From assembly GCF_001280425.1 (NCBI RefSeq), contig NZ_LIUF01000002.1, positions 744,001-808,000 of the forward strand: 64,000 bases of DNA, in the 5' to 3' direction. The notes beneath the pieces were generated by a model, which was given only the letters and a program-made list of their open reading frames with translations, did no database searches and was not told the DNA's origin. Shown here piece by piece: positions 16,781 to 26,182 of this stretch. Position 1 is the first letter of the stretch; every line of letters begins with the position of its first letter. Source of the stretch: Haloarcula rubripromontorii (GTDB lineage: Archaea; Halobacteriota; Halobacteria; Halobacteriales; Haloarculaceae). The translations under genes and the position numbers were made by a program.

Positions 16781-17947
16781 ATGAATTTCGAAGATACAGA
16801 GGAACGCTCGATGATTCGGTCGACCGCAGCGGACGTGGCGGCCGAGTACGGACCGGAGTACTGGCGCGAGAAAGAGGAGGCAGGCGAGTTCGGACAGGAA
16901 TTCTGGGACGAACTGGCCGCGGCCGGCTTCCACGGCCTACTGGTCCCACAGGAGTACGAAGGGGCCGGGATGGGAATACAGGAGATGGGACTGGTCATGG
17001 AGACGCTCTGTGCCGAGGGCTGTGGCATGGCGGGCACGTGGTATCTCGTGCTTACCGCCGGCATGGCCGCTGTCGGTATCAGTGAGAACGGGACAGAAGC
17101 GCAGAAACAGACCTATCTGCCCGACATCGCCAACGGCAAGCGAAACTTCTCCATCGGGATTACAGAGCCCGAAGCCGGAACGAACACGCTGAACGTCGCG
17201 ACCCGCGCTGAGAAAGACGGTGACGAGTACGTGCTGAACGGGAACAAGGCGTGGATTACCTTCGCGGACCGGGCCGACAATATGATTCTCGTCACGCGAA
17301 CGACTCCACGTGACGAGGTCGAGCGCGGAACTGACGGCATAAGTCTGTTTATCGTCGATATGGACGATCCCGGCATCGACGTGTCGCCGATCCCCAAACA
17401 CGGTATCAACTACTCGAAGTCCTGTGAGGTCTTCATCGAGGACGTGCGGGTCCCCGAGGAGAACTTGCTGGGCGAGGAAGACGATGGCTGGTGGACCTTG
17501 GTCGATATGCTGAATCCGGAACGGATCGGCTTTGCGGCCGCCGGGACCGGCATCGGCAAGCTAGCCGCCGACACTGCTATCGAGTACGCCAGCGACCGGG
17601 AGGTGTTCGATGCGCCTATCGGGACCCATCAGGCGGTTTCGTTCCCGATCACCAAGGCGTACGCCCGCATGGAAACGGCGGCGCTCATGCGTGAGAAGGC
17701 GTCTTGGCTCTACGATCAGGGCGAGGAGTGTGGGTACGAGACAAACGTCGCGAAGGCGACGGCCGTCAGTGCTGGCATCGAAGCGGTCAAGCAATCGATG
17801 CAGGCCTTTGGCGGCTGGGGCTACGCGAAGGAGTACGACATCGAGCGGTGGTGGCGTGAAATCAACCTGACGCGGCTGGCCCCGGTCTCCCAGCAGATGG
17901 CGTACAACCATATCGGGCAACACCTCGGCTTCCCACGATCCTACTAA
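16781..17947 (+). CDS. Acyl-CoA dehydrogenase
   Basis: A 388-residue FAD-dependent acyl-CoA dehydrogenase with the three-domain layout: N-terminal helices, a beta domain with [10 protein letters not shown], and the C-terminal helical bundle with [17 protein letters not shown]. No Glu is seen at the C-terminal catalytic position used by medium-chain enzymes (the segment reads LTRLAPVSQ). A Glu is present at 247 in LNPERIGF, the helix-G site used by isovaleryl-CoA and long-chain dehydrogenases. This hints at a branched substrate such as isovaleryl-CoA. It overlaps the biotin carboxylase start by one base. Confidence 0.93.
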   Translation: MNFEDTEERSMIRSTAADVAAEYGPEYWREKEEAGEFGQEFWDELAAAGFHGLLVPQEYEGAGMGIQEMGLVMETLCAEGCGMAGTWYLVLTAGMAAVGISENGTEAQKQTYLPDIANGKRNFSIGITEPEAGTNTLNVATRAEKDGDEYVLNGNKAWITFADRADNMILVTRTTPRDEVERGTDGISLFIVDMDDPGIDVSPIPKHGINYSKSCEVFIEDVRVPEENLLGEEDDGWWTLVDMLNPERIGFAAAGTGIGKLAADTAIEYASDREVFDAPIGTHQAVSFPITKAYARMETAALMREKASWLYDQGEECGYETNVAKATAVSAGIEAVKQSMQAFGGWGYAKEYDIERWWREINLTRLAPVSQQMAYNHIGQHLGFPRSY

Positions 17948-19716
17948 TGTTCGAGAAAGTCCTTGTCGCAAACCGCGGCGAAATCGCGGTTCGTGTGATG
18001 GCTGCGTGTGAAGAACTGGGTATCGAAACGGTTGCCGTCTACAGCGACGCCGACCGCAACGCCGGCCACGTCGAGTACGCTGACGACGCATACAACGTCG
18101 GCCCGGCACCTGCAAGCGAGTCGTATCTCGACCAGACAGCGATACTCGATGTCGCTGAGCGGGCTGGAGCCGATGCAATCCATCCCGGCTACGGCTTCCT
18201 CGCCGAAAACGCAGAGTTCGCTAGCCGCGTCGAGGCTACCGACGGCCTCACGTGGGTCGGCCCGCCGAGTGACGCGATGGAGACGCTGGGGGAAAAGACG
18301 AAAGCCCGGACGGTGATGCAGGAGGCTGGCGTCCCAGTCGTCCCCGGCACGACGGATCTGGTCGACGACCCAGACGAAGTACGGGAACTGGGCGCGGAGT
18401 ACGGCTACCCCATCGCGATCAAGGCTGAAGGCGGCGGTGGCGGTCGCGGCATGAAGATTGTCCGGAGCGAGGCCGAGGTTGCGGAGGCGCTGAAAAGCGC
18501 ACAGCGCGAGGGAGAAGCCTACTTCGGCAATGACTCGGTGTACGTCGAAAAGTACCTCGAAGCCCCGAAACACGTCGAGGTGCAGGTGCTTGCGGACGAA
18601 CACGGCACCGTCCGCCACCTCGGTGAGCGCGACTGCTCGCTCCAGCGCCGCCACCAGAAGGTCATCGAGGAAGCCCCGAGTCCGGCGCTCGATGCCGAAC
18701 TGCGTACGGAGATCGGTGCAGCAGCCAGACGCGGTGTCAGTGAAGCCGGCTATACGAACGCCGGGACAGTGGAGTTCCTCGTCGAAGACGGGGAGTTCTA
18801 CTTCATGGAGGTAAACACCCGAATCCAGGTCGAACACACCGTCACCGAAGCGGTGACCGGGATTGACATCGTTCGCTGGCAGCTCCGGGTCGCTGCGGGC
18901 GAGCGACTGGACTTTACACAGGACGACGTGTCGATAGACGGGCACGCCGTCGAGTACCGAATCAACGCGGAGAACCCGGCAGAGGACTTCGCCCCGACGC
19001 CGGGGCCGCTGACGACCTACGCGCCGCCAAGCAGTATCGGTGTGCGGCTCGACCACGCGGTCTCGCAGGGCGACGATATCGGGGGCGATTACGACTCGAT
19101 GATCGCGAAGCTCATCGTCGCCGGCGAGGACCGGGGCCACTGTCTGGACCGGTCGAGGCGTGCCCTCGACCATTTCACCGTCGAGGGGGTCCACACCACC
19201 ATCCCGTTCCATCGACTGATGCTGGACGACGACACGTTCCGTGCCGGGACGCACACGACGAAATACCTCGATCAGGAACTCGCCGATGATGCTCTCGATG
19301 CGGCCGTCGCGCGGTGGGGTACCGACGAGGTCAGCGGCGACACCTCGGCGGCGTCGACGGATGAAATCGCTGTCGAGGTCGACGGAAGGCGCTTCGATGT
19401 CGTCGTTACGGATGGACTGCCTCGCGTAGCCCGTGATGGGACCGCCAGTAGCGCTTCGGGCGGAAATTCATCCGGCGGCGGTACGGTGGATGTGACCACG
19501 TCGGGTGCGATTACGGCCGAGATGCAGGGCACTATCCTCTCGACCGAAGTCGCGCCCGGTGACGATATCGCAGCGGGCGATGTCGTCTGCGTACTCGAGG
19601 CGATGAAAATGGAAAACGACGTGGTGGCATCCACGGGCGGCACTGTCGCGTCCGTCCCGATTACGGAGGGCGATTCCGTAGACATGGGTGACACCCTGGT
19701 CGTACTGGAGGAGTAA
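17947..19716 (+). CDS. Acyl-CoA carboxylase alpha subunit: biotin carboxylase plus biotin carrier domain
   Basis: A 589-residue protein. The N-terminal biotin carboxylase domain has [10 protein letters not shown], the ATP-grasp Gly-rich loop GGGGGRGMK and the [14 protein letters not shown] block. A linker leads to a C-terminal biotinyl domain with EAMKM, where Lys554 would carry biotin. It carboxylates biotin with ATP and bicarbonate for transfer by the beta subunit encoded two bases downstream. Candidates are methylcrotonyl-CoA, propionyl-CoA or a related acyl-CoA carboxylase. The adjacent dehydrogenase with an isovaleryl-type catalytic Glu slightly favours methylcrotonyl-CoA, but this is inference. 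Confidence 0.93.
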   Translation: MFEKVLVANRGEIAVRVMAACEELGIETVAVYSDADRNAGHVEYADDAYNVGPAPASESYLDQTAILDVAERAGADAIHPGYGFLAENAEFASRVEATDGLTWVGPPSDAMETLGEKTKARTVMQEAGVPVVPGTTDLVDDPDEVRELGAEYGYPIAIKAEGGGGGRGMKIVRSEAEVAEALKSAQREGEAYFGNDSVYVEKYLEAPKHVEVQVLADEHGTVRHLGERDCSLQRRHQKVIEEAPSPALDAELRTEIGAAARRGVSEAGYTNAGTVEFLVEDGEFYFMEVNTRIQVEHTVTEAVTGIDIVRWQLRVAAGERLDFTQDDVSIDGHAVEYRINAENPAEDFAPTPGPLTTYAPPSSIGVRLDHAVSQGDDIGGDYDSMIAKLIVAGEDRGHCLDRSRRALDHFTVEGVHTTIPFHRLMLDDDTFRAGTHTTKYLDQELADDALDAAVARWGTDEVSGDTSAASTDEIAVEVDGRRFDVVVTDGLPRVARDGTASSASGGNSSGGGTVDVTTSGAITAEMQGTILSTEVAPGDDIAAGDVVCVLEAMKMENDVVASTGGTVASVPITEGDSVDMGDTLVVLEE

Positions 19717-19718
19717 GC

Positions 19719-21437
19719 ATGCAAGTCAGAATTTCGGACGACGCGACCGAATCGGAAGCACAGGCCATAGCCGAGGCGCTGTCGACACACTTCGAGGACG
19801 ATATTACCCTCGTCATCGACAGCGGCGAAACGGTCGCCAGTGCCACGTACGACGGCACTCCGGGAGATGGAGCCACGGAACAGGTCGACGACGACCTCGG
19901 GCCGACCGAACGCGAGGAGAATCTGCGCGAGGAGATCGAAGAGATCCACGAAGGCGGGCCGGAAAAGTATAAAAAGCAGTTGCCCGAGGAGGGCAAGCTG
20001 TTCGTTCGTGACCGTATCGATCTGTGGTTCGGCGACGATTTCCTCTTCGAGGACGGAACGTTCGCGGAGTTCGACGCCGACGACCAGCTCCCGGCTGACG
20101 GACTCATCACGGGGGCCGCGGAGTTCGAAGGCCGTGACCTACATTTCATGGCCAACGATTACACGGTCAAACGTGGCAGCATGGCCGCAAAAGGTGTCGA
20201 GAAGTTCCTCCGGATGCAACAGCGGGCGCTGAAAACCGGGCGACCGGTGCTGTATCTGATGGATTCCTCGGGCGGTCGTATCGACCAGCAGACGGGCTTT
20301 TTCGCCAACCGAGAGGGGATTGGGAAGTTCTACTACAACCATTCGATGCTCTCTGGGCGGGTCCCCCAGATCTGTGTGCTGTACGGTCCCTGTATCGCTG
20401 GCGCGGCCTACACGCCAGTGTTCGCGGATTTCACCGTCATGGTTCGGGACATGAGCGCAATGGCGATCGCCAGCCCCCGGATGGTCGAGATGGTCACCGG
20501 CGAAAAAATCAGCCTCGAAGATCTCGGCGGGCCTGACGTCCACGCACAGCACTCCGGGAGTGCGGATCTCATCGCCGACGACGAGGAACACGCCCGGGAA
20601 CTCGTCGCACAACTCATGAGCTATCTGCCCGACAACGCCGATGAAGACCCGCCACAGACAAGTGGGACCGCTCCAAAGCGCTCGCCGGAGGGTATTGACG
20701 CCGTTGTTCCGGACAAGCCCAACAAGGGCTACGATATGTTCGACGTGATAGAGCGGGTCGTCGACGCCGGGTCGACCCTCGAACTCCGGCCAGAGTACGG
20801 CAAGGAGATTATCACGTCGTTTGCCCGGATCGACGGCCGGCCGGTCGGAGTCATCGCCAATCAGCCAGCCCAGCGTGCGGGAGCCATCTTCCCGGACGCG
20901 GCGGAGAAAGCCGCACAGTTCATCTGGACCTGTGACGCCTACAACATCCCGCTGTTGTACCTCTGTGATACGCCGGGGTTCATGGCCGGGTCAGGCGTCG
21001 AGAAAGAGGGCATCCTCGAACAGGGCAAGAAGATGATCTACGCCACGTCTTCGGCGACAGTGCCCAAGCAGTCCGTCGTGGTGCGGAAAGCATACGGCGC
21101 GGGCATCTACGCGATGTCCGGTCCCGCGTACGACCCCGAGTCGACAATCGGCCTTCCAAGCGGCGAAATCGCAATTATGGGGCCGGAAGCGGCTATCAAT
21201 GCCGTCTACGCCCGCAAGCTTTCCGAGATCGATGACGAGGACGAACGACAGCAAAAGGAACAGGAGCTCCGCGAGGCCTACCGCGAGGATATCGACATTC
21301 ATCGAATGGCCAGTGAAGTTGTCGTTGACGACATCGTCCCGCCCAGCGACCTCAGAACGGAACTGACGAACCGCTTTGCGTTCTACGAGACCGTCGAGAA
21401 AGACCTCCCGGACAAGAAACACGGAACCATCCTCTGA
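19719..21437 (+). CDS. Acyl-CoA carboxylase beta subunit (carboxyltransferase)
   Basis: A 572-residue carboxyltransferase with two crotonase-fold halves. The first half has RDRIDLWFGDD and the YGPCIAGAAYTP oxyanion region. The second half has the VIANQPAQRAGAIFPDAAEK region and the LYLCDTPGFMAGSGVE block. It moves CO2 from biotin to an acyl-CoA. It is longer than usual (about 515) because of an N-terminal domain of about 65 residues of unknown role that precedes the usual REENLREEIEEI start. It lies two bases after the alpha subunit. The acyl substrate cannot be read with certainty. Confidence 0.93.
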   Translation: MQVRISDDATESEAQAIAEALSTHFEDDITLVIDSGETVASATYDGTPGDGATEQVDDDLGPTEREENLREEIEEIHEGGPEKYKKQLPEEGKLFVRDRIDLWFGDDFLFEDGTFAEFDADDQLPADGLITGAAEFEGRDLHFMANDYTVKRGSMAAKGVEKFLRMQQRALKTGRPVLYLMDSSGGRIDQQTGFFANREGIGKFYYNHSMLSGRVPQICVLYGPCIAGAAYTPVFADFTVMVRDMSAMAIASPRMVEMVTGEKISLEDLGGPDVHAQHSGSADLIADDEEHARELVAQLMSYLPDNADEDPPQTSGTAPKRSPEGIDAVVPDKPNKGYDMFDVIERVVDAGSTLELRPEYGKEIITSFARIDGRPVGVIANQPAQRAGAIFPDAAEKAAQFIWTCDAYNIPLLYLCDTPGFMAGSGVEKEGILEQGKKMIYATSSATVPKQSVVVRKAYGAGIYAMSGPAYDPESTIGLPSGEIAIMGPEAAINAVYARKLSEIDDEDERQQKEQELREAYREDIDIHRMASEVVVDDIVPPSDLRTELTNRFAFYETVEKDLPDKKHGTIL

Positions 21438-21440
21438 GCT

Positions 21441-21905
21441 ATGACAGGACTATACTACGAAGAGTTCGAGGTCGGCGAGACCATCGAACACGAGAAGCGC
21501 CGCACGATCAGCGAGCGCGACAATCAGCAGTTCTGCGATATGACGATGAACCAGCAGCCGCTCCATCTCGATGCCGAGTTCGCGGCCGAGACGGAGTTCG
21601 GCGAGCGACTGGTTAACGGCCTCTACACGATGAGCTTGGCGGTTGGACTGACCATCCCGGAGACGACTGATGGCACTATCGTCGCGAACCTCTCCTACGA
21701 CAATGTCGAGCATCCGAACCCGGTGTTTCACGGCGACACGATACGCGTGCAGTCGACCGTGACCGACAAACGCGAGACCAGCGACGGTGGCCGCGGCGTC
21801 GTCACGATGCACGTCGAGGTGTTCAAACTCACAGATTCGGACGATCTCCTCGTCTGTGAGTTCGACCGCACCGTGCTGTCACTGAGACGCGACCACGCCG
21901 AGTAA
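21441..21905 (+). CDS. MaoC-family dehydratase
   Basis: A 154-residue hot-dog-fold hydratase. The opening YYEEFEVGETIEHEKRRTI and the D-x-N-x-x-P-x-H pattern in MTMNQQPLHLD carry the catalytic Asp/His pair. In this family it adds water to a 2-enoyl-CoA; mesaconyl-CoA hydratases are relatives. It ends the plus-strand operon (ligase, dehydrogenase, carboxylase) and lies near a convergent CitE-type lyase gene. The pair MaoC plus CitE is typical of hydration followed by retro-aldol cleavage of 3-hydroxyacyl-CoA dicarboxylates, for example methylmalyl-CoA. The pairing here is inferred. Confidence 0.9.
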   Translation: MTGLYYEEFEVGETIEHEKRRTISERDNQQFCDMTMNQQPLHLDAEFAAETEFGERLVNGLYTMSLAVGLTIPETTDGTIVANLSYDNVEHPNPVFHGDTIRVQSTVTDKRETSDGGRGVVTMHVEVFKLTDSDDLLVCEFDRTVLSLRRDHAE

Positions 21906-21946
21906 CGCGAGGACCGCTATACCGACGCGCTCTAACTCCCAAACGC

Positions 21947-22681
21947 CTATTCTGGGACACCGATGACCCACCGCCATCGTTGTTCGAACGTCCCGTCCAG
22001 AGGGCCGAGGAGTTCGTGGGCCTGAAGCACCCGTTCTTCGGTGTCGAGCTTCGGATAGAGCCGTGCAGCCATCGCTGGAATCGCGTGGAACAGCCGGATG
22101 TTTTCGGCAGTCGTCGAAAACTTCCATGTGCCTGTTGTCGTCGAGAACTCGCTCGCTAGAGCGTCTTCGAGAGCCGACGTATCAGCCGGAGAGCGCGACT
22201 CGCGCTCGAACTGTTCGAACACGTCCGTGCCGTCGGGACAGAACCACCCCAGCGGTGCGACAGCGCCGACCACGCCGTCCGGGCGGAGGACTCTGGCGGC
22301 TTCCCGTACCGCGGCCGCCGGGTCAGGGACCAGAAAGAGCGAGGCGGTAAAGGCCACGCCATCGACCGACTGGTCACTGAGCGGAAGATGGTCGAAATCG
22401 GCCTGTAACCGGGCAGCGGAGTCGATTTCGCGTAGCATCTCGCGACTGATATCGAGCGCAATAGTATCCGCTGCCGTCTCGGTGAATACGCGCGTGCTTA
22501 CGCCTGTTCCAGCGCCCGCATCGAGCACTCTGCCGAGTCCGCCGTCAGTACGAGCGCTCATCTCGGCAGCGAGCAGACGAGCGAGGGACGTGAAGCGATT
22601 GGTCCGCCGCTCGTAGGTCGTGTAGGCGTCGACGCTGGCATCGAAATTCCGCCGGACGACGTCTTTCATACGCGACAGCAC
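21947..22681 (-). CDS. Class I SAM-dependent methyltransferase
   Basis: A 244-residue methyltransferase of the UbiE/BioC-like type. Motif I is VLDAGAGTGVSTRVF (about 49-63), followed by ALDIS after the second strand and the conserved FDHLPLSDQSVDGV segment. It transfers a methyl group from S-adenosylmethionine to an unknown acceptor. It is convergent with the MaoC gene and sits just downstream of the CitE-type lyase gene on the same strand, with 30 bp between them. No clear functional tie to either neighbour is visible. Confidence 0.88.
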   Translation of the reverse strand: MLSRMKDVVRRNFDASVDAYTTYERRTNRFTSLARLLAAEMSARTDGGLGRVLDAGAGTGVSTRVFTETAADTIALDISREMLREIDSAARLQADFDHLPLSDQSVDGVAFTASLFLVPDPAAAVREAARVLRPDGVVGAVAPLGWFCPDGTDVFEQFERESRSPADTSALEDALASEFSTTTGTWKFSTTAENIRLFHAIPAMAARLYPKLDTEERVLQAHELLGPLDGTFEQRWRWVIGVPE

Positions 22682-22711
22682 AGCCAGGTCCCCGATAGGT
22701 GTTACCGTTGG

Positions 22712-23545
22712 CTACCGCTGGCCGGCTTCGCGAGCGCGTTCGAGGACGCGCTCTGCCTGTGCAATAAGCGGTGCGTCAATCATCTCCCCGTCGACTTCGA
22801 AAACCCCAGCATCGGTCTCGTTGTCGGCCGTGACGACCCGTTCGGCCCATGCTATCGCCTCGTCACTGGGTGTGAACGCGTCGTTGATGACCGCGACCTG
22901 ATCCGGATGGATCGCCATCTTCCCATCGTATCCGAGCTGGGCCGCGCACTCCGTCGCTTCGCGGAGCCCATCCAGATCGCCGTAATCGGGGTATATCGTA
23001 TCAATCGCGTCGATTCCAGCGGCGCTTGCCGCAACGACGACTCGCTGGCGTGCATAGAGTACCTCCCGCCCGTCGCTGGTCCGACTCGCACCGATGTCGG
23101 CCGCGAGGTCCTCGGCTCCGAACAGGAGGGCATCGGTCGGGTCGGTGGCTGCGATCTCCGCCGCGTTGAGGACGCCGGCGGCCGATTCGACCAGTGCCAG
23201 TACCGGGAGGTCCACACTGTACTCTCCGAGGAGCCGTTCCAGTGCCGATATGTCGTCGGCAGAACCGGCCTTGGGGAGCATCACACTGTCGGGACTGGTA
23301 TCCGTCAGTATTGCCGAAAGGTCGGCTGTGGCGCTGACTCCCACGGGATTGATGCGAACGCAGATGTGGCTGTCTGAACTGACAGTGGCTAGGACCGATT
23401 GAACAGATTCACGGGCCCGTTCTTTGTCAGCCGGTGCAACCGCATCTTCGAGATCAAAGACGACAACATCAGCGTCGCCACCGGCCGCCTTCCGCATCAA
23501 CTCTGCGTTGTCACCCGGTGCAAACAGGACACTGCGACGAACCAT
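22712..23545 (-). CDS. HpcH/HpaI-type CoA-ester lyase (CitE-like)
   Basis: A 277-residue TIM-barrel lyase of the CitE/malyl-CoA lyase group. It shows the FDLEDAVAP motif near residue 30, an ALVESAAG block with the metal-binding Glu, and FGAEDLAADIG with the second acidic ligand. It would cleave or form a 3-hydroxyacyl-CoA dicarboxylate with Mg2+ (citramalyl-CoA, methylmalyl-CoA or malyl-CoA lyase). With the MaoC hydratase on the opposite strand it could complete a hydratase-lyase pair. Which CoA ester it uses cannot be decided from sequence. Confidence 0.88.
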   Translation of the reverse strand: MVRRSVLFAPGDNAELMRKAAGGDADVVVFDLEDAVAPADKERARESVQSVLATVSSDSHICVRINPVGVSATADLSAILTDTSPDSVMLPKAGSADDISALERLLGEYSVDLPVLALVESAAGVLNAAEIAATDPTDALLFGAEDLAADIGASRTSDGREVLYARQRVVVAASAAGIDAIDTIYPDYGDLDGLREATECAAQLGYDGKMAIHPDQVAVINDAFTPSDEAIAWAERVVTADNETDAGVFEVDGEMIDAPLIAQAERVLERAREAGQR

Positions 23546-23599
23546 GGCCGTCCCTTCGCCCCCCAGCAGTAAGATGGTAGGGGATAAGCGCCCGGCTAT

Positions 23600-23616
23600 G
23601 CACGGGGTGACCGTGC
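23600..23616. repeat. Inverted repeat between the divergent lyase and amidohydrolase genes
   Basis: GCACGG-GGTGA-CCGTGC is a perfect 6-base-arm inverted repeat in the 214-bp divergent intergenic region. It lies 55-71 bp upstream of the lyase gene start and may be an operator or an RNA hairpin. Confidence 0.35.
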
Positions 23617-23759
23617 GCTTGGGACCCGTTGCCTGTCACAGGGAGGACCACCGCTGCTTCAATCAGCTACCGGTGGCACGACTGCCGTGGCACTCCAGTG
23701 TGGCTGCTGGATAGCAGAAACAGCATGGATTTTTATGACACTGGGTAAAATTGCCCTCT

Positions 23760-24635
23760 GTGACAACCGACCTCCCTGGTGTCGACGACAGACAACTGTT
23801 CGACACGCACGCCCACCAACCGACAAGTGAGTTCCTCCACGACGCCGGCGGCGAAATGATGCAAGACGCCGCCGACCGCTTTGGTACTGATCTGGAGACG
23901 TGGGACTACGACGAAATGCTCGCGGAGTACCACGAGGCGGGCGTCGGTGGCGCTGTCCTGCTTGGCTGGGATGCGGAGACGAACACCGGGAACCCACCCG
24001 TCCCGAACGACTACGTCGCCGAGGTCCGGGACGAGTACCCCGATTTCTTCGTCGGGTTCGGGAGCGTCGACCCACTGAAAGACGACTGCGTGCAGGAGGC
24101 GATCCGGTGCGTCGAGGATCTGGATCTCTCGGGGTTCAAGTTCCAGCAGATCGCACAGGGCTTTGACCCCTCGGACGAACGCCACGACCATCTGTGGAGT
24201 ACCATCGAAGACCTCGGCGTTCCCGTTGTCTTCCACGGCGGGAACTCGACACTGGGAGCCTGCAGCGCTGGCGGCCGCGGCCTGAAAATCAAGTACGGCA
24301 ACCCGATGCTTATCGACGACGTGGCTGCTGCACATCCGGACCTGGATATCCTCATCGCTCACCCCGCCTTCCCATGGGAGAAAGAGCAACTGGCGATATG
24401 CCAGCAGAAGGGCAACGTGTACATGGACCTCTCCGGATGGGTGCCGAAGTATATCGACGAGCAGGTGCTCCATTACGCCGGGACAGTGCTCAAAGACAAG
24501 GTGATGTTCGGGACCGATTATCCGATGATCGACCCCGACACGTGGCTCGAATCGTTCGCTCGCGACACTGACTTCGACACGGATGTCCAGCGGAAGATTC
24601 TGTTCGAAAACGCCCAGGAATTTTTCGACCGCTAG
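23760..24635 (+). CDS. Amidohydrolase family protein (amidohydro-related, ACMSD-like)
   Basis: A 291-residue metal-dependent TIM-barrel protein of the amidohydrolase-2 group, which includes ACMSD and resorcylate-type decarboxylases. The metal-binding HxH is in FDTHAHQ near the N-terminus. A further His lies in VVFHGG, another in LIAHPAFPW, and the C-terminal Asp in FGTDYPMID. It probably hydrolyses or decarboxylates a ring-derived or aromatic acid. The GTG at 23760 is chosen over a TTG at 23751, because a TATA-like TTTTTATGAC lies about 26-30 bp before it. The 3' end overlaps the convergent enoyl-CoA isomerase gene by four bases. Confidence 0.85.
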   Translation: MTTDLPGVDDRQLFDTHAHQPTSEFLHDAGGEMMQDAADRFGTDLETWDYDEMLAEYHEAGVGGAVLLGWDAETNTGNPPVPNDYVAEVRDEYPDFFVGFGSVDPLKDDCVQEAIRCVEDLDLSGFKFQQIAQGFDPSDERHDHLWSTIEDLGVPVVFHGGNSTLGACSAGGRGLKIKYGNPMLIDDVAAAHPDLDILIAHPAFPWEKEQLAICQQKGNVYMDLSGWVPKYIDEQVLHYAGTVLKDKVMFGTDYPMIDPDTWLESFARDTDFDTDVQRKILFENAQEFFDR

Positions 24636-25393
24636 TCGAAGTCTGGGGTCCGCCCGTCCAGAAACGCCTCGACGCCATGTGCGTGTGCCGGCGTATCGTA
24701 CGCCAGTGACTGGATGCGTGCTTCCCGACGCAGCCCGGTTTCTAAGGGCTGGCCGAGATTATCGTGGATCGCCTCCTTCGCCAGCCCGAGGTTCGCTGTC
24801 GGCTGTGCCCGAAGCGTTTCGAGCAGGTCGGCTGTCCGCCCATCGAGTTCGGCCGGGTCGACCGCCTCGTTGATCAGATCCATGTCGGCGGCGCTCTCGG
24901 CGTCGATCAGTGTCCCGGTGAACGCGAGTTCCTTCGTTTTCCTGAGCCCGATGAGCCGAGGCAGTATAGCGGTTGCGCCCATGTCCGGGACGAGGCCGAC
25001 ACTGATGAACGACGCACCGAACCGCGCGGACGTGGCGGCGTAGGCGAGATCGGCGACAGCCACGAGCGACAGCCCGGCACCGACCGCGTCGCCGTTGACT
25101 TTCGCGACGACAGGCACCGGAGCTGAGAGGATGTTGCTGGCAACCCGGCTCAGCGTTGTCCGGACTCGTTCGTAGGCTTCCGTTGTCGATTCCTCGCGCT
25201 CGCTCATCGCCTCGATATCCCCACCGGCACTGAACGAATCACCGTCGCCGGTGAGGAGAACGGCGTCGTGCGTCGCCGGGTCGAGATCAGCAAGCGCATC
25301 AGCTAGCTCAGTAGCGACCGCTTCTGTCATTGCGTTTTTCGCATCTGGACGGTCGAATACGATTCGTCGAACAGCGCCGTCTTCAACGCGCAT
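24632..25393 (-). CDS. paaG: Enoyl-CoA hydratase/isomerase family, probable PaaG-type isomerase
   Basis: A 253-residue crotonase-fold protein counted from the ATG at 25393; a TTG four codons upstream is less likely. Both hydratase glutamates are absent: GDAVGAGLSL replaces the GGGCEL type, and the following block reads FISVGLVPDMG. This matches PaaG, which uses an Asp in GLIPDxGG for isomerisation; here that is Asp137 counted from the chosen start. PaaG converts ring-1,2-epoxyphenylacetyl-CoA to oxepin-CoA. It lies 26 bp after the HTH_10 regulator on the same strand, next to paaABCD. Assignment rests on residues and context. Confidence 0.8.
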   Translation of the reverse strand: MRVEDGAVRRIVFDRPDAKNAMTEAVATELADALADLDPATHDAVLLTGDGDSFSAGGDIEAMSEREESTTEAYERVRTTLSRVASNILSAPVPVVAKVNGDAVGAGLSLVAVADLAYAATSARFGASFISVGLVPDMGATAILPRLIGLRKTKELAFTGTLIDAESAADMDLINEAVDPAELDGRTADLLETLRAQPTANLGLAKEAIHDNLGQPLETGLRREARIQSLAYDTPAHAHGVEAFLDGRTPDFD

Positions 25394-25419
25394 GGTCGTA
25401 TTCAAGATGCCCGGGCACT

Positions 25420-26094
25420 TTACTGTCCGTCGTCGTCCGGACGGCTGTTGTCGGCAGCGCCGAACAGCTGTGTGAACAACGAGTGCTGTGCGCGGTGGAG
25501 TCGTTCGAGGAACGCGGACTTACTGATCCCGAGTTCGGCAGCGACTTCACTAGCTGTCGTCTGTCGTGGAACGACAAAGTAGCCCATCTCGACTGCGTAC
25601 CGGAGACTCTCCGCCTGTGCCGGGGTCAGGTCCCACTGCTGTGCGATAGACGCGTCCTCTGTTGCACGCAGCGCGTACACCCGCTGTAGTTTCACGCCGA
25701 CAGTTTCACCGGCCGTCTCCATGACGGTTTGGAGAATCTCGTGGCCCACCACAGCGCCAGTTAAAATCGCGTTGCCGTTCCGATACGTCAGCGATTCCAC
25801 CATGAAGCCCGCACTGATGAGCTTATGCACAACACACTGCTGCAGCGACAGACATCGGTAATTATAGCGCCCGTCGGTAACTGACTGATAGAGATAGCGG
25901 ATTCGGTCGTCACCATCGAGGTAGTCGATAAGATCATCACTCGCCTGTGCGCTGAACCGCAGCAACACGTTACGGTCATCCCGGAGGAGCGGCGGGGCCG
26001 CCTCGATGGATGTCCCGGTGGCACTGCTCGCATCTGCCAGCGGGCAGTCGTCGCCCTCGATGCGAAACTCGACCATGAGACACTCCTCTATCAT
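25420..26094 (-). CDS. HTH_10-family regulator, candidate phenylacetate regulator
   Basis: A 224-residue Bat-type regulator. A sensor region opens with MVEFRIEGDDCPL, seen in many haloarchaeal paralogues. The C-terminal HTH_10 domain contains MGYFVVPRQTT and the recognition helix ELGISKSAFLERLHRAQ. The ATG at 26094 is preferred to upstream in-frame starts, because a TATA-like TTTTATATG lies 25-33 bp before it and the longer frame would overlap paaA antisense. It is divergent from paaA and followed by paaG, so it is the natural candidate to control phenylacetate genes, perhaps through CTATATAG at 26132-26139. Confidence 0.88.
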   Translation of the reverse strand: MIEECLMVEFRIEGDDCPLADASSATGTSIEAAPPLLRDDRNVLLRFSAQASDDLIDYLDGDDRIRYLYQSVTDGRYNYRCLSLQQCVVHKLISAGFMVESLTYRNGNAILTGAVVGHEILQTVMETAGETVGVKLQRVYALRATEDASIAQQWDLTPAQAESLRYAVEMGYFVVPRQTTASEVAAELGISKSAFLERLHRAQHSLFTQLFGAADNSRPDDDGQ

Positions 26095-26182
26095 TACCTC
26101 GTCTATGTGCGGAAATGCATATAAAACCCGTCTATATAGGGGCAAATTAGTAAGAATATTCCTCACGATTTTTGCGATAGAT
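26095..26182. promoter_or_regulatory. Divergent promoter region, HTH_10 regulator / paaA
   Basis: This 88-bp region has a TATA-like TTTTATATG for the minus-strand regulator (26119-26127) and an AATATT-type element for paaA (about 26151-26160). Both lie 23-33 bp from their start codons, as for leaderless transcripts. A palindromic CTATATAG at 26132-26139 lies between them and could be a shared operator. Confidence 0.6.

Noticed and set aside
17944-19254. 436-residue minus-strand frame opposite the biotin carboxylase
   Set aside because: Opposite strand of a certain gene; His/Arg-rich composition is typical of shadows.
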